The notes: a model not told the origin generated them from the letters alone. Positions 25,141-34,582 are shown, counted from the first letter of the stretch. The stretch is 64,000 nucleotides of DNA from Nostocaceae cyanobacterium (GCA_030065825.1 JASJCY010000003.1:20815-84814); one strand, 5' to 3'. Program-made: numbers and translations.

Positions 25141-25311
25141 TTACAAACAACCGTAGTTAGTACATACAGGTGTCCATGTTACTGTCCCTGTTGGTATTCC
25201 ACCAATTGTCTGTCCCAGTTCATCATCATTCAATTCGTTAATGAAACTATCAGAATCAATGAATAAATCTGAACCAACAGGTTTTAACTCCGAAACATTG
25301 ATATTTGCCAT
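25141..25311 (-). CDS. Lanthipeptide precursor 1 (56 residues)
   Basis: A short gene starting MANINVSELKPVGSDLFIDS, with acidic leader residues to DELGQTIGG, the double-glycine processing site at 37-38. The predicted core, IPTGTVTWTPVCTNYGCL, has five Thr and two Cys, so two (methyl)lanthionine rings are possible. The leader matches the next gene upstream almost exactly. Conservation of leader with total divergence of core is the signature of precursor arrays modified by one broad-specificity enzyme. Last gene of the array, 44 bp after its neighbour. Confidence 0.9.
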   Translation of the reverse strand: MANINVSELKPVGSDLFIDSDSFINELNDDELGQTIGGIPTGTVTWTPVCTNYGCL

Positions 25312-25355
25312 TTGATTTTATCTCCTAGGAATTTGTTTTTTTGAGTGGAAATAAA

Positions 25356-25553
25356 TCAGTTTGGACACCAAGGAAGCACACTTAAACAAGCCCCAAAGTC
25401 TACAGATCGTATCATTGGGTATGGTAATGTGAGATCGACACCACCTAATACTTGTTCAAATTCTTCACTCATTAAGTCATTGATAAAACTATCAGAATCA
25501 ATGAATAAGTCTGAACCAACAGGTTTTAACTCCGAAACATTGATATTTGCCAT
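25356..25553 (-). CDS. Lanthipeptide precursor 2 (65 residues)
   Basis: The first 23 residues (beginning MANINVSELKPVGSDLFIDS) equal those of precursor 1. The leader ends FEQVLGG at the predicted C39 cleavage site. The core runs VDLTLPYPMIRSVDFGAC then LSVLPWCPN: two Cys, one Thr and two Ser, with Pro and aromatic residues unlike the other cores. GGAG lies just upstream of the ATG. Precursors 1 and 2 form the more divergent leader subgroup of the array. Confidence 0.9.
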   Translation of the reverse strand: MANINVSELKPVGSDLFIDSDSFINDLMSEEFEQVLGGVDLTLPYPMIRSVDFGACLSVLPWCPN

Positions 25554-25588
25554 TTGAATTTATCTCCAGTGAATTAGCACAATGGTCT

Positions 25589-25786
25589 TTAACAATCAAA
25601 CAATGTACAACAAAAACTATTATCACCAGGAGTACAATAAATTGATTCAGGACATATGCGATAGCTTCCCATTCCTCCCATCATAGAGCTAATTTCATCA
25701 TTACTTAGCTCATTCAGGAAACTTTCAGAGTCGAACAATAATTCTGCACCAGCAGCACTAAGTTCATTAACTTTGATGTTAGCCAT
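25589..25786 (-). CDS. Lanthipeptide precursor 3 (65 residues, Cys-rich core)
   Basis: I start at ATG 25786 (MANIKVNELSAAGAELLFDS) because it matches the other leaders and is preceded by GAGGAAAAA; an upstream in-frame codon at 25801 would add five residues. The leader ends ISSMMGG. The core starts MGSYRICPESIYCTPGDN and ends SFCCTLFDC: five Cys with five Ser/Thr, the richest of the six, so multiple overlapping rings or disulfides are possible. Confidence 0.88.
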   Translation of the reverse strand: MANIKVNELSAAGAELLFDSESFLNELSNDEISSMMGGMGSYRICPESIYCTPGDNSFCCTLFDC

Positions 25787-25858
25787 TTGATTTTTCCTCA
25801 TTCTTTAAATTTACATTCTGTTCAGAAAACTAGAGTTGGTTTATTACTTATAAACCAA

Positions 25859-26035
25859 TTAAAAATCACAGATCAATATATCATTGGTGAGATTGCAGCA
25901 TGGATGAGGTGAAGTAAGACCTCCGTGAATATTTATAATTTCTTCACTCTCACTCAGTTCATTTAAGAAACTGTCAGAATCTAAAAACAATTCAGCACCG
26001 ACAGGATTGAGTTCATTAATTTTGATGTTAGCCAT
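25859..26035 (-). CDS. Lanthipeptide precursor 4 (58 residues)
   Basis: Starts MANIKINELNPVGAELFLDS; leader ends EEIINIHGG. Core LTSPHPCCNLTNDILICDF has three Cys, two Thr and one Ser. The leader shares DSDSFLNELSESEE with precursors 5 and 6, so these three are recent duplicates whose cores have been replaced. Too short to be called by a 60-residue cutoff. Confidence 0.9.
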   Translation of the reverse strand: MANIKINELNPVGAELFLDSDSFLNELSESEEIINIHGGLTSPHPCCNLTNDILICDF

Positions 26036-26101
26036 TTGATTTTCCTCGATATTTAACTACTTAGTCATTGTCACCACATAATTTAGTGGTGAATGTTGTG
26101 T

Positions 26102-26287
26102 TTAGCAATCACCGCAGAGTCTGACTGGTAAAGTCAAAATTTCTTCTCTAAGGCAACGTGGAGTGGTCAAACCACCATTAATAGATATAATTTCCTCACT
26201 CTCACTCAGTTCATTCAAGAAACTGTCAGAATCTAAAAACAATTCAGCACCAGCAGGATTGATTTCATTAACTTTGATGTTAGCCAT
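26102..26287 (-). CDS. Lanthipeptide precursor 5 (61 residues)
   Basis: Starts MANIKVNEINPAGAELFLDS, leader ends EEIISINGG. Core LTTPRCLREEILTLPVRL then CGDC: three Cys and three Thr. The start of the core (LTTP) resembles that of precursor 4 (LTSP), showing their shared origin before the rest diverged. Confidence 0.9.
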   Translation of the reverse strand: MANIKVNEINPAGAELFLDSDSFLNELSESEEIISINGGLTTPRCLREEILTLPVRLCGDC

Positions 26288-26323
26288 TTGATTTTTTATT
26301 CAATGAGTTTGTTGATTAATTAA

Positions 26324-26518
26324 TCAGCATCCTACATTGATGGTAAGCTCACAAAATACTGGATCAATTGTTAAAAAACAAGGTTTTCCTGTAGGGTGAT
26401 TACCACCCAAAATCTGTATCAGTTCTTCACTTTCACTCAGTTCATTCAAGAAACTGTCAGAATCTAAAAACAATTCAGCACCAACAGGGTTGAGTTCATT
26501 AACTTTGATGTTAGCCAT
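26324..26518 (-). CDS. Lanthipeptide precursor 6 (64 residues)
   Basis: Starts MANIKVNELNPVGAELFLDS, leader ends EELIQILGG. Core NHPTGKPCFLTIDPVFCE then LTINVGC: three Cys and three Thr. It is the first gene of the array, about 740 bp downstream of lanM on the same strand but behind a strong terminator, so the array probably has its own promoter in 26519-26700. Confidence 0.9.
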   Translation of the reverse strand: MANIKVNELNPVGAELFLDSDSFLNELSESEELIQILGGNHPTGKPCFLTIDPVFCELTINVGC

Positions 26519-27257
26519 TTGATTTTTTCTCCAATGAATTTGTTCTTTTTATCAAAAATCAAACCATCGATTTGTAATTTGTGATTTCTGATTACTTACA
26601 TAATAAAAGAAGTAATTGAAATTTTCTAGTTATATCAAGGCATTGATCGGACATTAAACTACCATTTAATTCCTTTGTGTAACAGTCAAAATATCTACTT
26701 TATATATAAATCATGGAAAATTCTCAAAAACACTCAAAAAGTCGATCAAAAAATCAGCATTTTATGTCTCAATCAAATTAGCATTTTGCTTTTTCTTTCA
26801 TAAAAACATAGCTTTAGATAAACATTGATAATTCCGAAACCTAAACCTCAGTGCCCTTATTGATAAGGAAATAGGGGTGTTGGTGATTTGAAGTATGAAT
26901 CTGGTTGTTCCAGACGTTGCACTGCAACGTCTGAAGGGTTTTGCAATCATGGAAAATCATTTTCATACATGGATATGGCTAACGCCAAGCTGCGCTAACA
27001 ACAACGCCAAAATAGGAATTATAAAGCCCTTCTCTCCCTTTAAAAGACCTTTAAGATAAATGACTTTAAGACTGTCTCTTGCATCTAAAAGGAGGGGGTT
27101 ATTCAGTGAATTTAGCGACTTTCATATACAAACTTTTAGAACAAAAAAGTATCTGACAAAGGATTTAATAAAACTGATATATAAAAAAACAGCCCAAGAA
27201 TAATCTTAGGCTGAATATAGGTTCTAATGCTTGAATTATGTTTTATAGCAATCAGCT
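26519..27257. other. Intergenic region between lanM and precursor array
   Basis: AT-rich. It contains a perfect inverted repeat CAGACGTTGCA-C-TGCAACGTCTG at 26911-26933 and the lanM terminator (listed separately). It should hold the promoter of the precursor array. No further GG-leader peptide was found here. Confidence 0.5.
27183..27213 (-). terminator. Rho-independent terminator after lanM
   Basis: On the minus strand CAGCCTAAGA-TTAT-TCTTGGGCTG is followed by seven T (complement of 27183-27189). A 10-bp stem with one G-U pair and a T-run, 45 bp past the lanM stop. It should separate lanM transcription from the precursor array. Confidence 0.85.
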
Positions 27258-30200
27258 TCATTCCCAAATTAGAACCGAAGGTAAAGATTCTGGGAACGCT
27301 AAACGTAAGAACTGATATCCTACCCCTGCGGTTCCTTGGAAAAAACTAGGGCTTAAAATGGAATTTGGAGATGGGGATAGAAATGTATATTCTCCGTTTT
27401 GTTTTGCCCTTTTCAATACCCATGCTGCTTGCTTTCTAGCAGTTTTTAGTAATTCCTGATTTCCCAATTTTTGAAATGCGACTACAAACAACTCTGTTCT
27501 GCCCAAAATACCACAACAAAGATGATCTCTATCTCTACTAGATATGCCATTCTCCTGGGTTGTTTTCAACGCTATGTCAATATCAGGATAAATTTCCTCT
27601 GTCTGTAAAATAGGTAAACTACCTAAACGTGCTAATCCAATTCCAACACTTCCATGACACCAGTTAGACAGAAAATGTATTTGATTTTTCTCTTCAAAGA
27701 AACGAAAATCAGGCCAGTTTTGCGCTGATTTATCGAATACACTACGCTCATATTCAGTTCCTTCTTTTGCAGCTTCTAAATAAGAGGCATTTCCCGTAGC
27801 AGAATATAACAGTAGTAGGGCAAAAGAATTGCCCGCTGCACCATGAGAAAATCCTGTTAATGGAGTTTTAGTAATTGTTTTCCATGCTCTTGGAAAAGTG
27901 TTAATTCGCGTGGAGAGTAAATGATTACCACAGTCAATAGCCCTATCTAGAATTGCTTGTTCACCCGTCTCTTGATACAGTGCTAATAATCCCACAATAG
28001 CACCTGTTACTCCACCAATAGTATCTAGTACTTTATCAGCATCAATTACCTTTTTTGTAATTAGTTGTGCCACTTGTTGAGCATTTTCAAGAAGGGCTGG
28101 TTCTTCGAGAAACTGGCTAATTTTAACTAGACTGTAGATTATCCCACCTAGTCCAGTTGCACCGAGTCCTGAGTGAAGTAATTCTCTAGAAATTTCTTTT
28201 TTATTTAAAGATTTGCGTAAAGGTTGTAAAGCGGCTAAAGATATTTCTTGAAATTCACTTTTACCAGTTATTTTTGCTAAGGCTGATAGAAATAAACTAA
28301 CACCTGCGCGTCCAATATATAGAGAATCATTTAACAGTTGGAGTTGATGCCGATTTGCATTAAACATTAGTTCCAAAGCAAGCCAATTGCAACTGTCATC
28401 ATGCCAAATTGCACTATCTACAAGACTATTGCCAATGTTTATGGCTTCTTGTAGCAATTCTTCAGGTGTAAGTGGATAAAATTGGCTAAAATCAGATTTT
28501 GGTGCAGTGTTATTCTTTGCTAGATGTGTAAATCTAGCATAAAAACTCCCTCGAATCAATTTAATTTGTAAGGCTAATTCTTTTTGATCCAGATTCTCTA
28601 ACTGAGAGATTAACCGTTGGTAACTGGAATTTTTCAATAAGTACTTAATAGGCTGGTTTATTCCAATTTCCAAAGCATCACTATCACAAGATAAACTGAA
28701 ATAAGGTATATCTTGCTGCTGTAAGCATTTGATTTCCGTTGATAAAATTACCCATGTTTCTGGTTTTTCTTCAGCAGTTAAATAAAACCGACTGAGAGCA
28801 TCTATCGCAATACTATAATCTACTCCATTACCTAAATATTGAGGACTTAGACTATGCTTGGATATCAGACCATAGGTAATGCTTGGACGTAAAATAAATC
28901 TAGATTCGCAGTATTTGAATGCTGATAAGGGACTATTTTCACCTAGAAGATATTCCCTATTTTTAAGTAACAAGTCAAATATTTCATTAAAACCTGTCAC
29001 AATTTCCTCAACGTAGTCATTGGGAGAGACTGTTTTCTCTTCTAGAACCACCAGGTTAGCACGAGGAGGAATAATAGTAGATTTGGGAACTAATTGCATC
29101 TCATCTGTGTTCATAAATTTCCATTCCCTAGAAGAATTAATTTGTTGGGAATAAATACCACCAAGGACGCTGGAATCTTGGGGATTTGCTGATGCTATAT
29201 TTCCCTTCCAAGCTGGTAAAAAACCTGTCCTTAAGACTGAATTCTCAAACCACTCTTGTAAAGTATCCCAAGTTGTCGTTTGCGGATGCATTAAAATATC
29301 TGCGTCGATTAGTATTGGATATTCCCCATTGGCTATGATATTTTCATTATCACAATTCTTTGCTCCCAAAATATAGAGTAAAGACAACAACATTCCTGCT
29401 CTTTTGTAGAAGTGTTTAACTGCGGCTATATCTTCACAAGATTTGTGTTCAATAAATTCAAACCAGCCATATTCTCGGTGATTGATAATCTTAGTTAATT
29501 TAAAGGGTAAGGAAATATCTTGTTGATTGCACCATTGTAGTAACTCCTGGAAAGCAATATCTAATCCCAAGTCTTTGGGCTTATATACTACTTTGATGTC
29601 CGGGGTAAAAGTAAGAACTAAAACACATCGTCCACCATGATGTGCTTCTGAGAGAGAAGTTTCAATATCTCTGACTTTTCCCAGAATTTGATGTTCAGAA
29701 AAGGTAAGTTGGATTGTCGATAAATCTGTTTGCAGACGTTGGATAAATTCAGCAGTAGATTCCACCCAATAATCAACAGTTGTGGCTATTAAACGAGCTA
29801 AAACTGGATATTGCTCAAATAATGTCAATCCCCCATCTTGTAAAAGCTTTTGGATAAAGGCATCATACAAAACTGTACTTTGGTTGTCTTGGGGGAAAAT
29901 TTGGTTTTGAAGAGATTGATTTTCTCGGAATTTATAAAATTCAAATAATAAGGTTTTAGATCCTATATTAGCGAGTTGTTTTAATAAACTACGTTCTAGA
30001 GAATCGTAGGCTGTTTTACTCATTAATTCTAGAGGTATTATAGGAAATAATTGAGTGTATATTTTTTGTCGTGCTACTAAGATAAAGGGTAAATAAAAGT
30101 CTTCAAAGGGTAAAGAATTATTGGAATAAATGGGTGATTTTTCTTTGATATTAATTAATGAAATACTAGCAGCTTGAACTAAATTATTCAGTGTTTCTGC

Positions 30201-30473
30201 CCACATAGGCAAGGTGGAATTATCTATAATTTTGGTTGTTCCTAATAATTGATGAACAGTTTTTATATCTAATCTATCCCACTGAAGACGCTTATGAAGT
30301 TTGTCTTCCCCTCCTAAGAATTTGCACCAGTTTTGGATGCGTTCTGCAATCAGATTTTTGTCAATTATCTCACTATTTACATTATGATGAAAATGGTCTA
30401 ACCGCTCTGATAAAAAGGCAGCTTTAGCAGCTATTGTAGCTATTGGTGAAAGTTCTACTGTTGTTATTTGCAT
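27258..30473 (-). CDS. lanM: Class II lanthipeptide synthetase LanM (CCG type)
   Basis: LanM enzymes dehydrate Ser/Thr by phosphorylation-elimination, then join them to Cys as (methyl)lanthionine. The 1071 residues show an N-terminal DUF4135-type dehydratase (about 150-650; VVYKPKDLGLDIAFQELL, GWFEFIEHKSCED, LGAKNCDNENIIANGEYPIL) and a C-terminal LanC-like cyclase (about 705-1065; GRAGVSLFLSAL, GFSHGAAGNSFALL). Predicted zinc ligands are Cys939 (NWCHGSVG) and Cys986-Cys987 (LCCGILGRTEL). Canonical LanC has Cys-His at the second site; Cys-Cys-Gly defines the ProcM-like subgroup known for processing many different substrates. That fits the six diverse precursors just downstream. Both catalytic halves appear complete. 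Confidence 0.95.
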   Translation of the reverse strand: MQITTVELSPIATIAAKAAFLSERLDHFHHNVNSEIIDKNLIAERIQNWCKFLGGEDKLHKRLQWDRLDIKTVHQLLGTTKIIDNSTLPMWAETLNNLVQAASISLINIKEKSPIYSNNSLPFEDFYLPFILVARQKIYTQLFPIIPLELMSKTAYDSLERSLLKQLANIGSKTLLFEFYKFRENQSLQNQIFPQDNQSTVLYDAFIQKLLQDGGLTLFEQYPVLARLIATTVDYWVESTAEFIQRLQTDLSTIQLTFSEHQILGKVRDIETSLSEAHHGGRCVLVLTFTPDIKVVYKPKDLGLDIAFQELLQWCNQQDISLPFKLTKIINHREYGWFEFIEHKSCEDIAAVKHFYKRAGMLLSLLYILGAKNCDNENIIANGEYPILIDADILMHPQTTTWDTLQEWFENSVLRTGFLPAWKGNIASANPQDSSVLGGIYSQQINSSREWKFMNTDEMQLVPKSTIIPPRANLVVLEEKTVSPNDYVEEIVTGFNEIFDLLLKNREYLLGENSPLSAFKYCESRFILRPSITYGLISKHSLSPQYLGNGVDYSIAIDALSRFYLTAEEKPETWVILSTEIKCLQQQDIPYFSLSCDSDALEIGINQPIKYLLKNSSYQRLISQLENLDQKELALQIKLIRGSFYARFTHLAKNNTAPKSDFSQFYPLTPEELLQEAINIGNSLVDSAIWHDDSCNWLALELMFNANRHQLQLLNDSLYIGRAGVSLFLSALAKITGKSEFQEISLAALQPLRKSLNKKEISRELLHSGLGATGLGGIIYSLVKISQFLEEPALLENAQQVAQLITKKVIDADKVLDTIGGVTGAIVGLLALYQETGEQAILDRAIDCGNHLLSTRINTFPRAWKTITKTPLTGFSHGAAGNSFALLLLYSATGNASYLEAAKEGTEYERSVFDKSAQNWPDFRFFEEKNQIHFLSNWCHGSVGIGLARLGSLPILQTEEIYPDIDIALKTTQENGISSRDRDHLCCGILGRTELFVVAFQKLGNQELLKTARKQAAWVLKRAKQNGEYTFLSPSPNSILSPSFFQGTAGVGYQFLRLAFPESLPSVLIWE

Positions 30474-30556
30474 TTGTCCAATTTCCCAAAATTACAAGTA
30501 AAGTATTCGACTTTAATTACCTGTTTAGAAGAGATGTTGATTGCTTTGATTATTCA

Positions 30557-30662
30557 CATCTTGCACCACAAGATTATTGAGAAAATTAGAGTCTGAAACC
30601 CCTGATTTTCCTAGGTACGCCATGGACTCTACTTACTCTGATTGAGAAGGTGCAAGATACGT
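30557..30662. repeat. Family B-ended element with divergent interior
   Basis: Ends CATCTTGCACC and GGTGCAAGATACG are those of family B, but the interior lacks the AAACCGGGTTT palindromes. It lies in the 381-bp gap between the RTX and lanM genes. Confidence 0.6.
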
Positions 30663-30854
30663 GATTGGGTAATGTCTGCACATTATTTTTAGGCAGTTCT
30701 ATGTAGTTATTGGTCTTAGTTTTTCTGATTATGCAAGGTAGGAATTTTTATTACCATACTTTACTTTTGCCAAAAAGCTTATATACGTAGGTAAGGAATA
30801 CCCCCACCTACTCATAACTGTCAAATATTATTCCCTAAATTGCTATTAGAGACT

Positions 30855-32657
30855 TTATCCCACGACATCCACTTTATCAGATATAAAGAGAAGGTCAGAC
30901 TTAGCAACAGTGCCGTTAACAACTGCAATCAAGTCACCAGGAGAAACAATAGAAGAAGTTAGAGAATCTGCTGACTCCGTAAAAATTTGTCTGCGGTAAA
31001 TGTTAGTTGAAGAAGCACCTAGAGATAAATTCTGGGTATTTGAATCCTGGATTACATAATCATTGATAGTTCCATTTAGTTGGATGAAATCTTCACCTGT
31101 TCGGAAGTCTGTTAACAAAGCTTTATCATTGCTACCATTGCCAAAATAGTAAGCATTCTTAGCATCTCCTAACACAAAAATATCGCTATCGGCACCACCT
31201 AAGAGAACATCAGTTTCATTAAATCCAGGAGAAGCAAAATTCTGATTTACTCCTATTAAAGTATCTTTACCACCACCTCCTGAGGCAAAATCATCTCCCT
31301 CACCACCGACAAGTATATTATTATTGCTATTGCCAGTAATATCATCGTTTTGAGATGTACCCGTGACATTAACAAATTCTTTGACGGTGAAGTTTAAATT
31401 TCCAACACCAGGAACATTTTTCACCGTTAATTGATCGGCAGATAGGTCAACATTTAGTAATGTCGTTCCATTAGTGACTGTAGAACCATCAATAGTATTA
31501 GCTTTTCCTTTTGCCCCAACAATGGTTTCAAAATTGCGAATTTGGTCAACACCAGCGGTACCTTTATCAATTTCACCAGCAGGTTTTAGTGTAATTGCTT
31601 GACCTAGAAAACGATAGTCAACTGTATCAATACCACTTCCACCATCAAGGTTATCAAACCCAGTTCCTCCTCGTACAATGTCATTTCCTGATTCACCATT
31701 GACGATATCATTTCCATCAAAACGGGTAGATACCACACTATCTTCAGGGGGAATAAGTTTAGAAATTTTACTACCACCAGACAGAATATCGTTACCCTTG
31801 CCACCATTTACATTGTCATTTCCTCCTTCACCGAGTAACAGATTATTGTTATTATCGCCAATAATATTATCTGCTTGTGAAGTACCTCTGACATTAACAA
31901 AATTCTCAACAGTGAAGCTTAATGACGGTCTATTAACTATGGTGACATTCAGAAAATTCTTATTCAAATTGACATCTATTGATGACAAACTACCACCATC
32001 AGAAGCATCAATGATATTGACTTCTCCCTTAGCACCAACGATAGTTTCAATTTCGCTAAGTTGGTCAATTCCAGCATTGCCTTTGTTTACAATACCTGTA
32101 GCTTGTAGAGTAATTGCCCCACCAAAGTCAGCATAGTAAGCGGTATCAGTTTCATCTCCTCCAAAAAAGGAGTCGTTACCCTGACTAGCAATGAATAGAT
32201 CCTTTCCACTCTCACCAAAAGCAAAGTCATCCCCATTATCAAGGGAGATAATATCATTTCCAGCACCACCGAAGGCGATATCGTTACCATCATCCCCTAA
32301 GATAATATCATCTCCATCCAATGCAAAGAATAAGTCATCTCCCCCAAAACCACGCATTAAATCGTTCAATTTTGTCCCAATTAGGGTATCAGGCTTTTCA
32401 GTTCCAACTATTATATTTTGTATAGGTGGTATAGAGATGTAATTGGCTGCTTCTGGAGGCAAGAAGCTTTTATATTCTTCAAAACTGATTTGATTGGAGG
32501 ATAAGGTAGATTTGGGAAACTGTGGTGGCGAAACTTGACGATTAAGAATTGATTCCGGGATTGAGTCTATTGATGGTAGTTCAACCCCTGGAAACTTCTC
32601 TTTTAAAAGTTCAATTACACTTTTAACTGTGTACTTTTGTTCTTGTTCTGCAACCAT
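30855..32657 (-). CDS. RTX (haemolysin-type) calcium-binding repeat protein
   Basis: A 600-residue acidic protein. After a ~95-residue N-terminal region without a signal peptide (MVAEQEQKYTVKSVIELLKE, Pro-rich to ~65) come three blocks of nonapeptide repeats of the GGxGxDxxx type (about 100-165, 275-350 and 455-500; e.g. GDDGNDIAFGGAGND, GGEGDDFASGGGGKDTLIG). Between them lies a duplicated beta-rich module (GNAGIDQLSEIETIVGAKGE and GTAGVDQIRNFETIVGAKGK). Such repeats fold on binding extracellular Ca2+ and are typical of type I secretion substrates. The C39/HlyD pair nearby is a possible exporter. It sits on the lanM strand inside the lanthipeptide island; its role there is unknown. Confidence 0.9.
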   Translation of the reverse strand: MVAEQEQKYTVKSVIELLKEKFPGVELPSIDSIPESILNRQVSPPQFPKSTLSSNQISFEEYKSFLPPEAANYISIPPIQNIIVGTEKPDTLIGTKLNDLMRGFGGDDLFFALDGDDIILGDDGNDIAFGGAGNDIISLDNGDDFAFGESGKDLFIASQGNDSFFGGDETDTAYYADFGGAITLQATGIVNKGNAGIDQLSEIETIVGAKGEVNIIDASDGGSLSSIDVNLNKNFLNVTIVNRPSLSFTVENFVNVRGTSQADNIIGDNNNNLLLGEGGNDNVNGGKGNDILSGGSKISKLIPPEDSVVSTRFDGNDIVNGESGNDIVRGGTGFDNLDGGSGIDTVDYRFLGQAITLKPAGEIDKGTAGVDQIRNFETIVGAKGKANTIDGSTVTNGTTLLNVDLSADQLTVKNVPGVGNLNFTVKEFVNVTGTSQNDDITGNSNNNILVGGEGDDFASGGGGKDTLIGVNQNFASPGFNETDVLLGGADSDIFVLGDAKNAYYFGNGSNDKALLTDFRTGEDFIQLNGTINDYVIQDSNTQNLSLGASSTNIYRRQIFTESADSLTSSIVSPGDLIAVVNGTVAKSDLLFISDKVDVVG

Positions 32658-32769
32658 GTTTTAATTTCCTCAAGTTTTTGATTTATTCAGAATATTTTTG
32701 GCATAAATCTAGTGTCATAGGGTGAATTAAGGAAGGGTGAATTAAAAACTATATTTAACCGCAGCTTAT

Positions 32770-32872
32770 AAGAGGTTGTTTATAAATAAAAGGTAAAGAC
32801 CAAAGAAACCCGGTTTCTAGACCCTCACGGAAGTTTTATGTTTATTTTATAAACACCTTATAAGAAAACAGT
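32770..32872. repeat. Shortened inverted copy of repeat family A
   Basis: AAGAGGTTGTTTATAAATAA and TTTATTTTATAAACACCTTA at the ends, with AAAGAAACCCGGTTTCTAGA and CCCTCACGGAAGTTTTAT inside. This is the reverse complement of part of 24428-24571 with one palindrome lost. Confidence 0.75.
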
Positions 32873-33049
32873 TCAAAACATCGGTTTTTACCTTATTCAC
32901 ATAGCCCAAAACTCTATAACAGTAAACAAAATACACCCTGAATACAAAGGTCTAATTTGTTTAACCTCTGGAAATAATAAATATGAAATAACTGTATCTA
33001 TTTACTTCAGAGATTAAACCTTTAGATTAGACATTTGATATTAACTCTG

Positions 33050-33246
33050 AGAGGATGTTTGAAAAGTATTGTTATTAACATTAAAACAAGCGTAAACCTA
33101 ATCCCCCTATCCCCTGGGGGAAACAGGAGAGGGAAGCGGAAAAACTTTTAATGCTGGAATAGGGGTTTCAAAGCTTCTGGACTAGTAGGAGAGAGGTTTA
33201 CCCACAGAGGTTTTAAGTAAGCTTTTAGACTTGACAAACATCCTCT
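33050..33246. mobile_element. 197-bp MITE-like element with AGAGGATGTTTG ends
   Basis: AGAGGATGTTTG (33050-33061) and CAAACATCCTCT (33235-33246) are perfect 12-bp terminal inverted repeats. The interior has no ORF and is unlike families A and B, although the outermost bases resemble family A ends. It lies between the RTX and HopA1-like genes; the rest of that gap shows no gene. Confidence 0.75.
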
Positions 33247-33463
33247 GATAATTTTGTTGATGTTTTTGCCTAGAATTATTTAGCAATGCTTTATATCTCT
33301 CTAGGCTTATTTGTACAATAGCAATTCTCCGGGTCAATGTCTATATTTTATGAAGATTATTTTGGACATAAATGTGCATTTTGTATCTTATAGTTGCTGA
33401 TAATCAAAAAAGTGAGCAATGCCCACTTGAAATCATATTGACAATAGCTAAACATGAAAACTT

Positions 33464-34582
33464 TTACAGTTCAAATAATGTGTAAATATTTTCAGAGTTT
33501 GCATTTAGATAAACATGCTGCAAATCAATTCCCAGAAGGTCAAATTGTTCAAGAATTGCTTTCATGCGTCCATCTGAAGAGTTCTCTCCTTGTTTCCAAG
33601 CTGTTAACAAACCATTTGCCACAATTTGACAACGATTCATACCAAAGCTTTCTTGAGTAGCAAATTTTTGGTTTGGTTCTTCTGCTAACCCTAACCCTGG
33701 TGCTAATTGCATCGTAAATAGAGGAATCTTGGGTTTAAAGTGCAATTGATTCTCTTGATAAACAGTTTGCAAAACTTGCTTAACTACTTTATAATCCCGC
33801 TTGTCAAAATACAAAACCCCGGAATCGTGGCGTTTATAATCCTGGGGATTGTACAAAACTTTAAAACTGAAAGGAATCCTAATTTCATTCAGCTTTTGTG
33901 TTAAAAAACTCATCACCGCAACCGCACCTTCGGGAGATAAATTGAAATAAATTCGCACAGTTAGCGCTTGTTTTTTAACAGTATCCAGATGGTGTATACC
34001 CGCATTACCAACTGCCACATAAAAACCATTTTGTACGCGATTTTTTGGCATATATATAGATACTAAATCACCTATATCAGCAGATGTTTCAGTTTCTTGA
34101 AGATGCTTATCCCGTTCAATATGCAGCCTTAAATTAGCCTTAGTCACAGCCAGACTTTTATCAGTTTCTTCTTGAAGAATAGACCAACCAGGGTCAAAAT
34201 AACCGCTGCTACAATTACTTTGATGTAACTGTTGATAAAAATCTATATCTACCCCCAATAAAGTATTATTCTCTAAATCTAGTGGCAAGTTATTTGTGTC
34301 TGTGTCTAGTGCGAGGGTATCTTGCATTGAACCGTTATAGTAAATACCATAAAGAAAACTACGCAGTTGCAAACTCATATATTTATGTTGCATTTCTTCA
34401 GGCATTTTTTGAAAACGTGTAACTACATCTTCTGGTAGTTCCAATGGTTTGTAGTCTGGATGACGAATACAAAAATTTGACTGAATCTCAATTTTATCAG
34501 CAATATCTTGTAAAGTATTTAGCAAATTTCCATTGACTGCGGCTGATTGTGTGATTCCAAAAGAAGCAATTAATTGTTTCAT
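33464..34582 (-). CDS. HopA1-family protein (candidate lanthipeptide lyase-like)
   Basis: About 372 residues from ATG 34582 (MKQLIASFGITQSAAVNGNL); the in-frame TTG at 34597 is less likely. The overall sequence resembles cyanobacterial proteins called T3SS effector HopA1 family: LQLRSFLYGIYYNG near residue 85, FYVAVGNAGI, VRIYFNLSPEGAVAVMSFLT, IPFSFKVLYNP and an alternating C-terminal domain. There is no signal peptide or membrane helix, so it is cytoplasmic. In class V lanthipeptide clusters (lexapeptide type) a HopA1-family protein works beside an APH-like kinase to dehydrate peptides. Here it is followed upstream by just such a kinase, 98 bp away on the same strand. The enzymatic role is inference from that pairing. 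Confidence 0.75.
   Translation of the reverse strand: MKQLIASFGITQSAAVNGNLLNTLQDIADKIEIQSNFCIRHPDYKPLELPEDVVTRFQKMPEEMQHKYMSLQLRSFLYGIYYNGSMQDTLALDTDTNNLPLDLENNTLLGVDIDFYQQLHQSNCSSGYFDPGWSILQEETDKSLAVTKANLRLHIERDKHLQETETSADIGDLVSIYMPKNRVQNGFYVAVGNAGIHHLDTVKKQALTVRIYFNLSPEGAVAVMSFLTQKLNEIRIPFSFKVLYNPQDYKRHDSGVLYFDKRDYKVVKQVLQTVYQENQLHFKPKIPLFTMQLAPGLGLAEEPNQKFATQESFGMNRCQIVANGLLTAWKQGENSSDGRMKAILEQFDLLGIDLQHVYLNANSENIYTLFEL

Noticed and set aside
33454..33660. 68-codon plus-strand ORF
   Set aside because: Antisense to the C-terminus of the HopA1-like gene.
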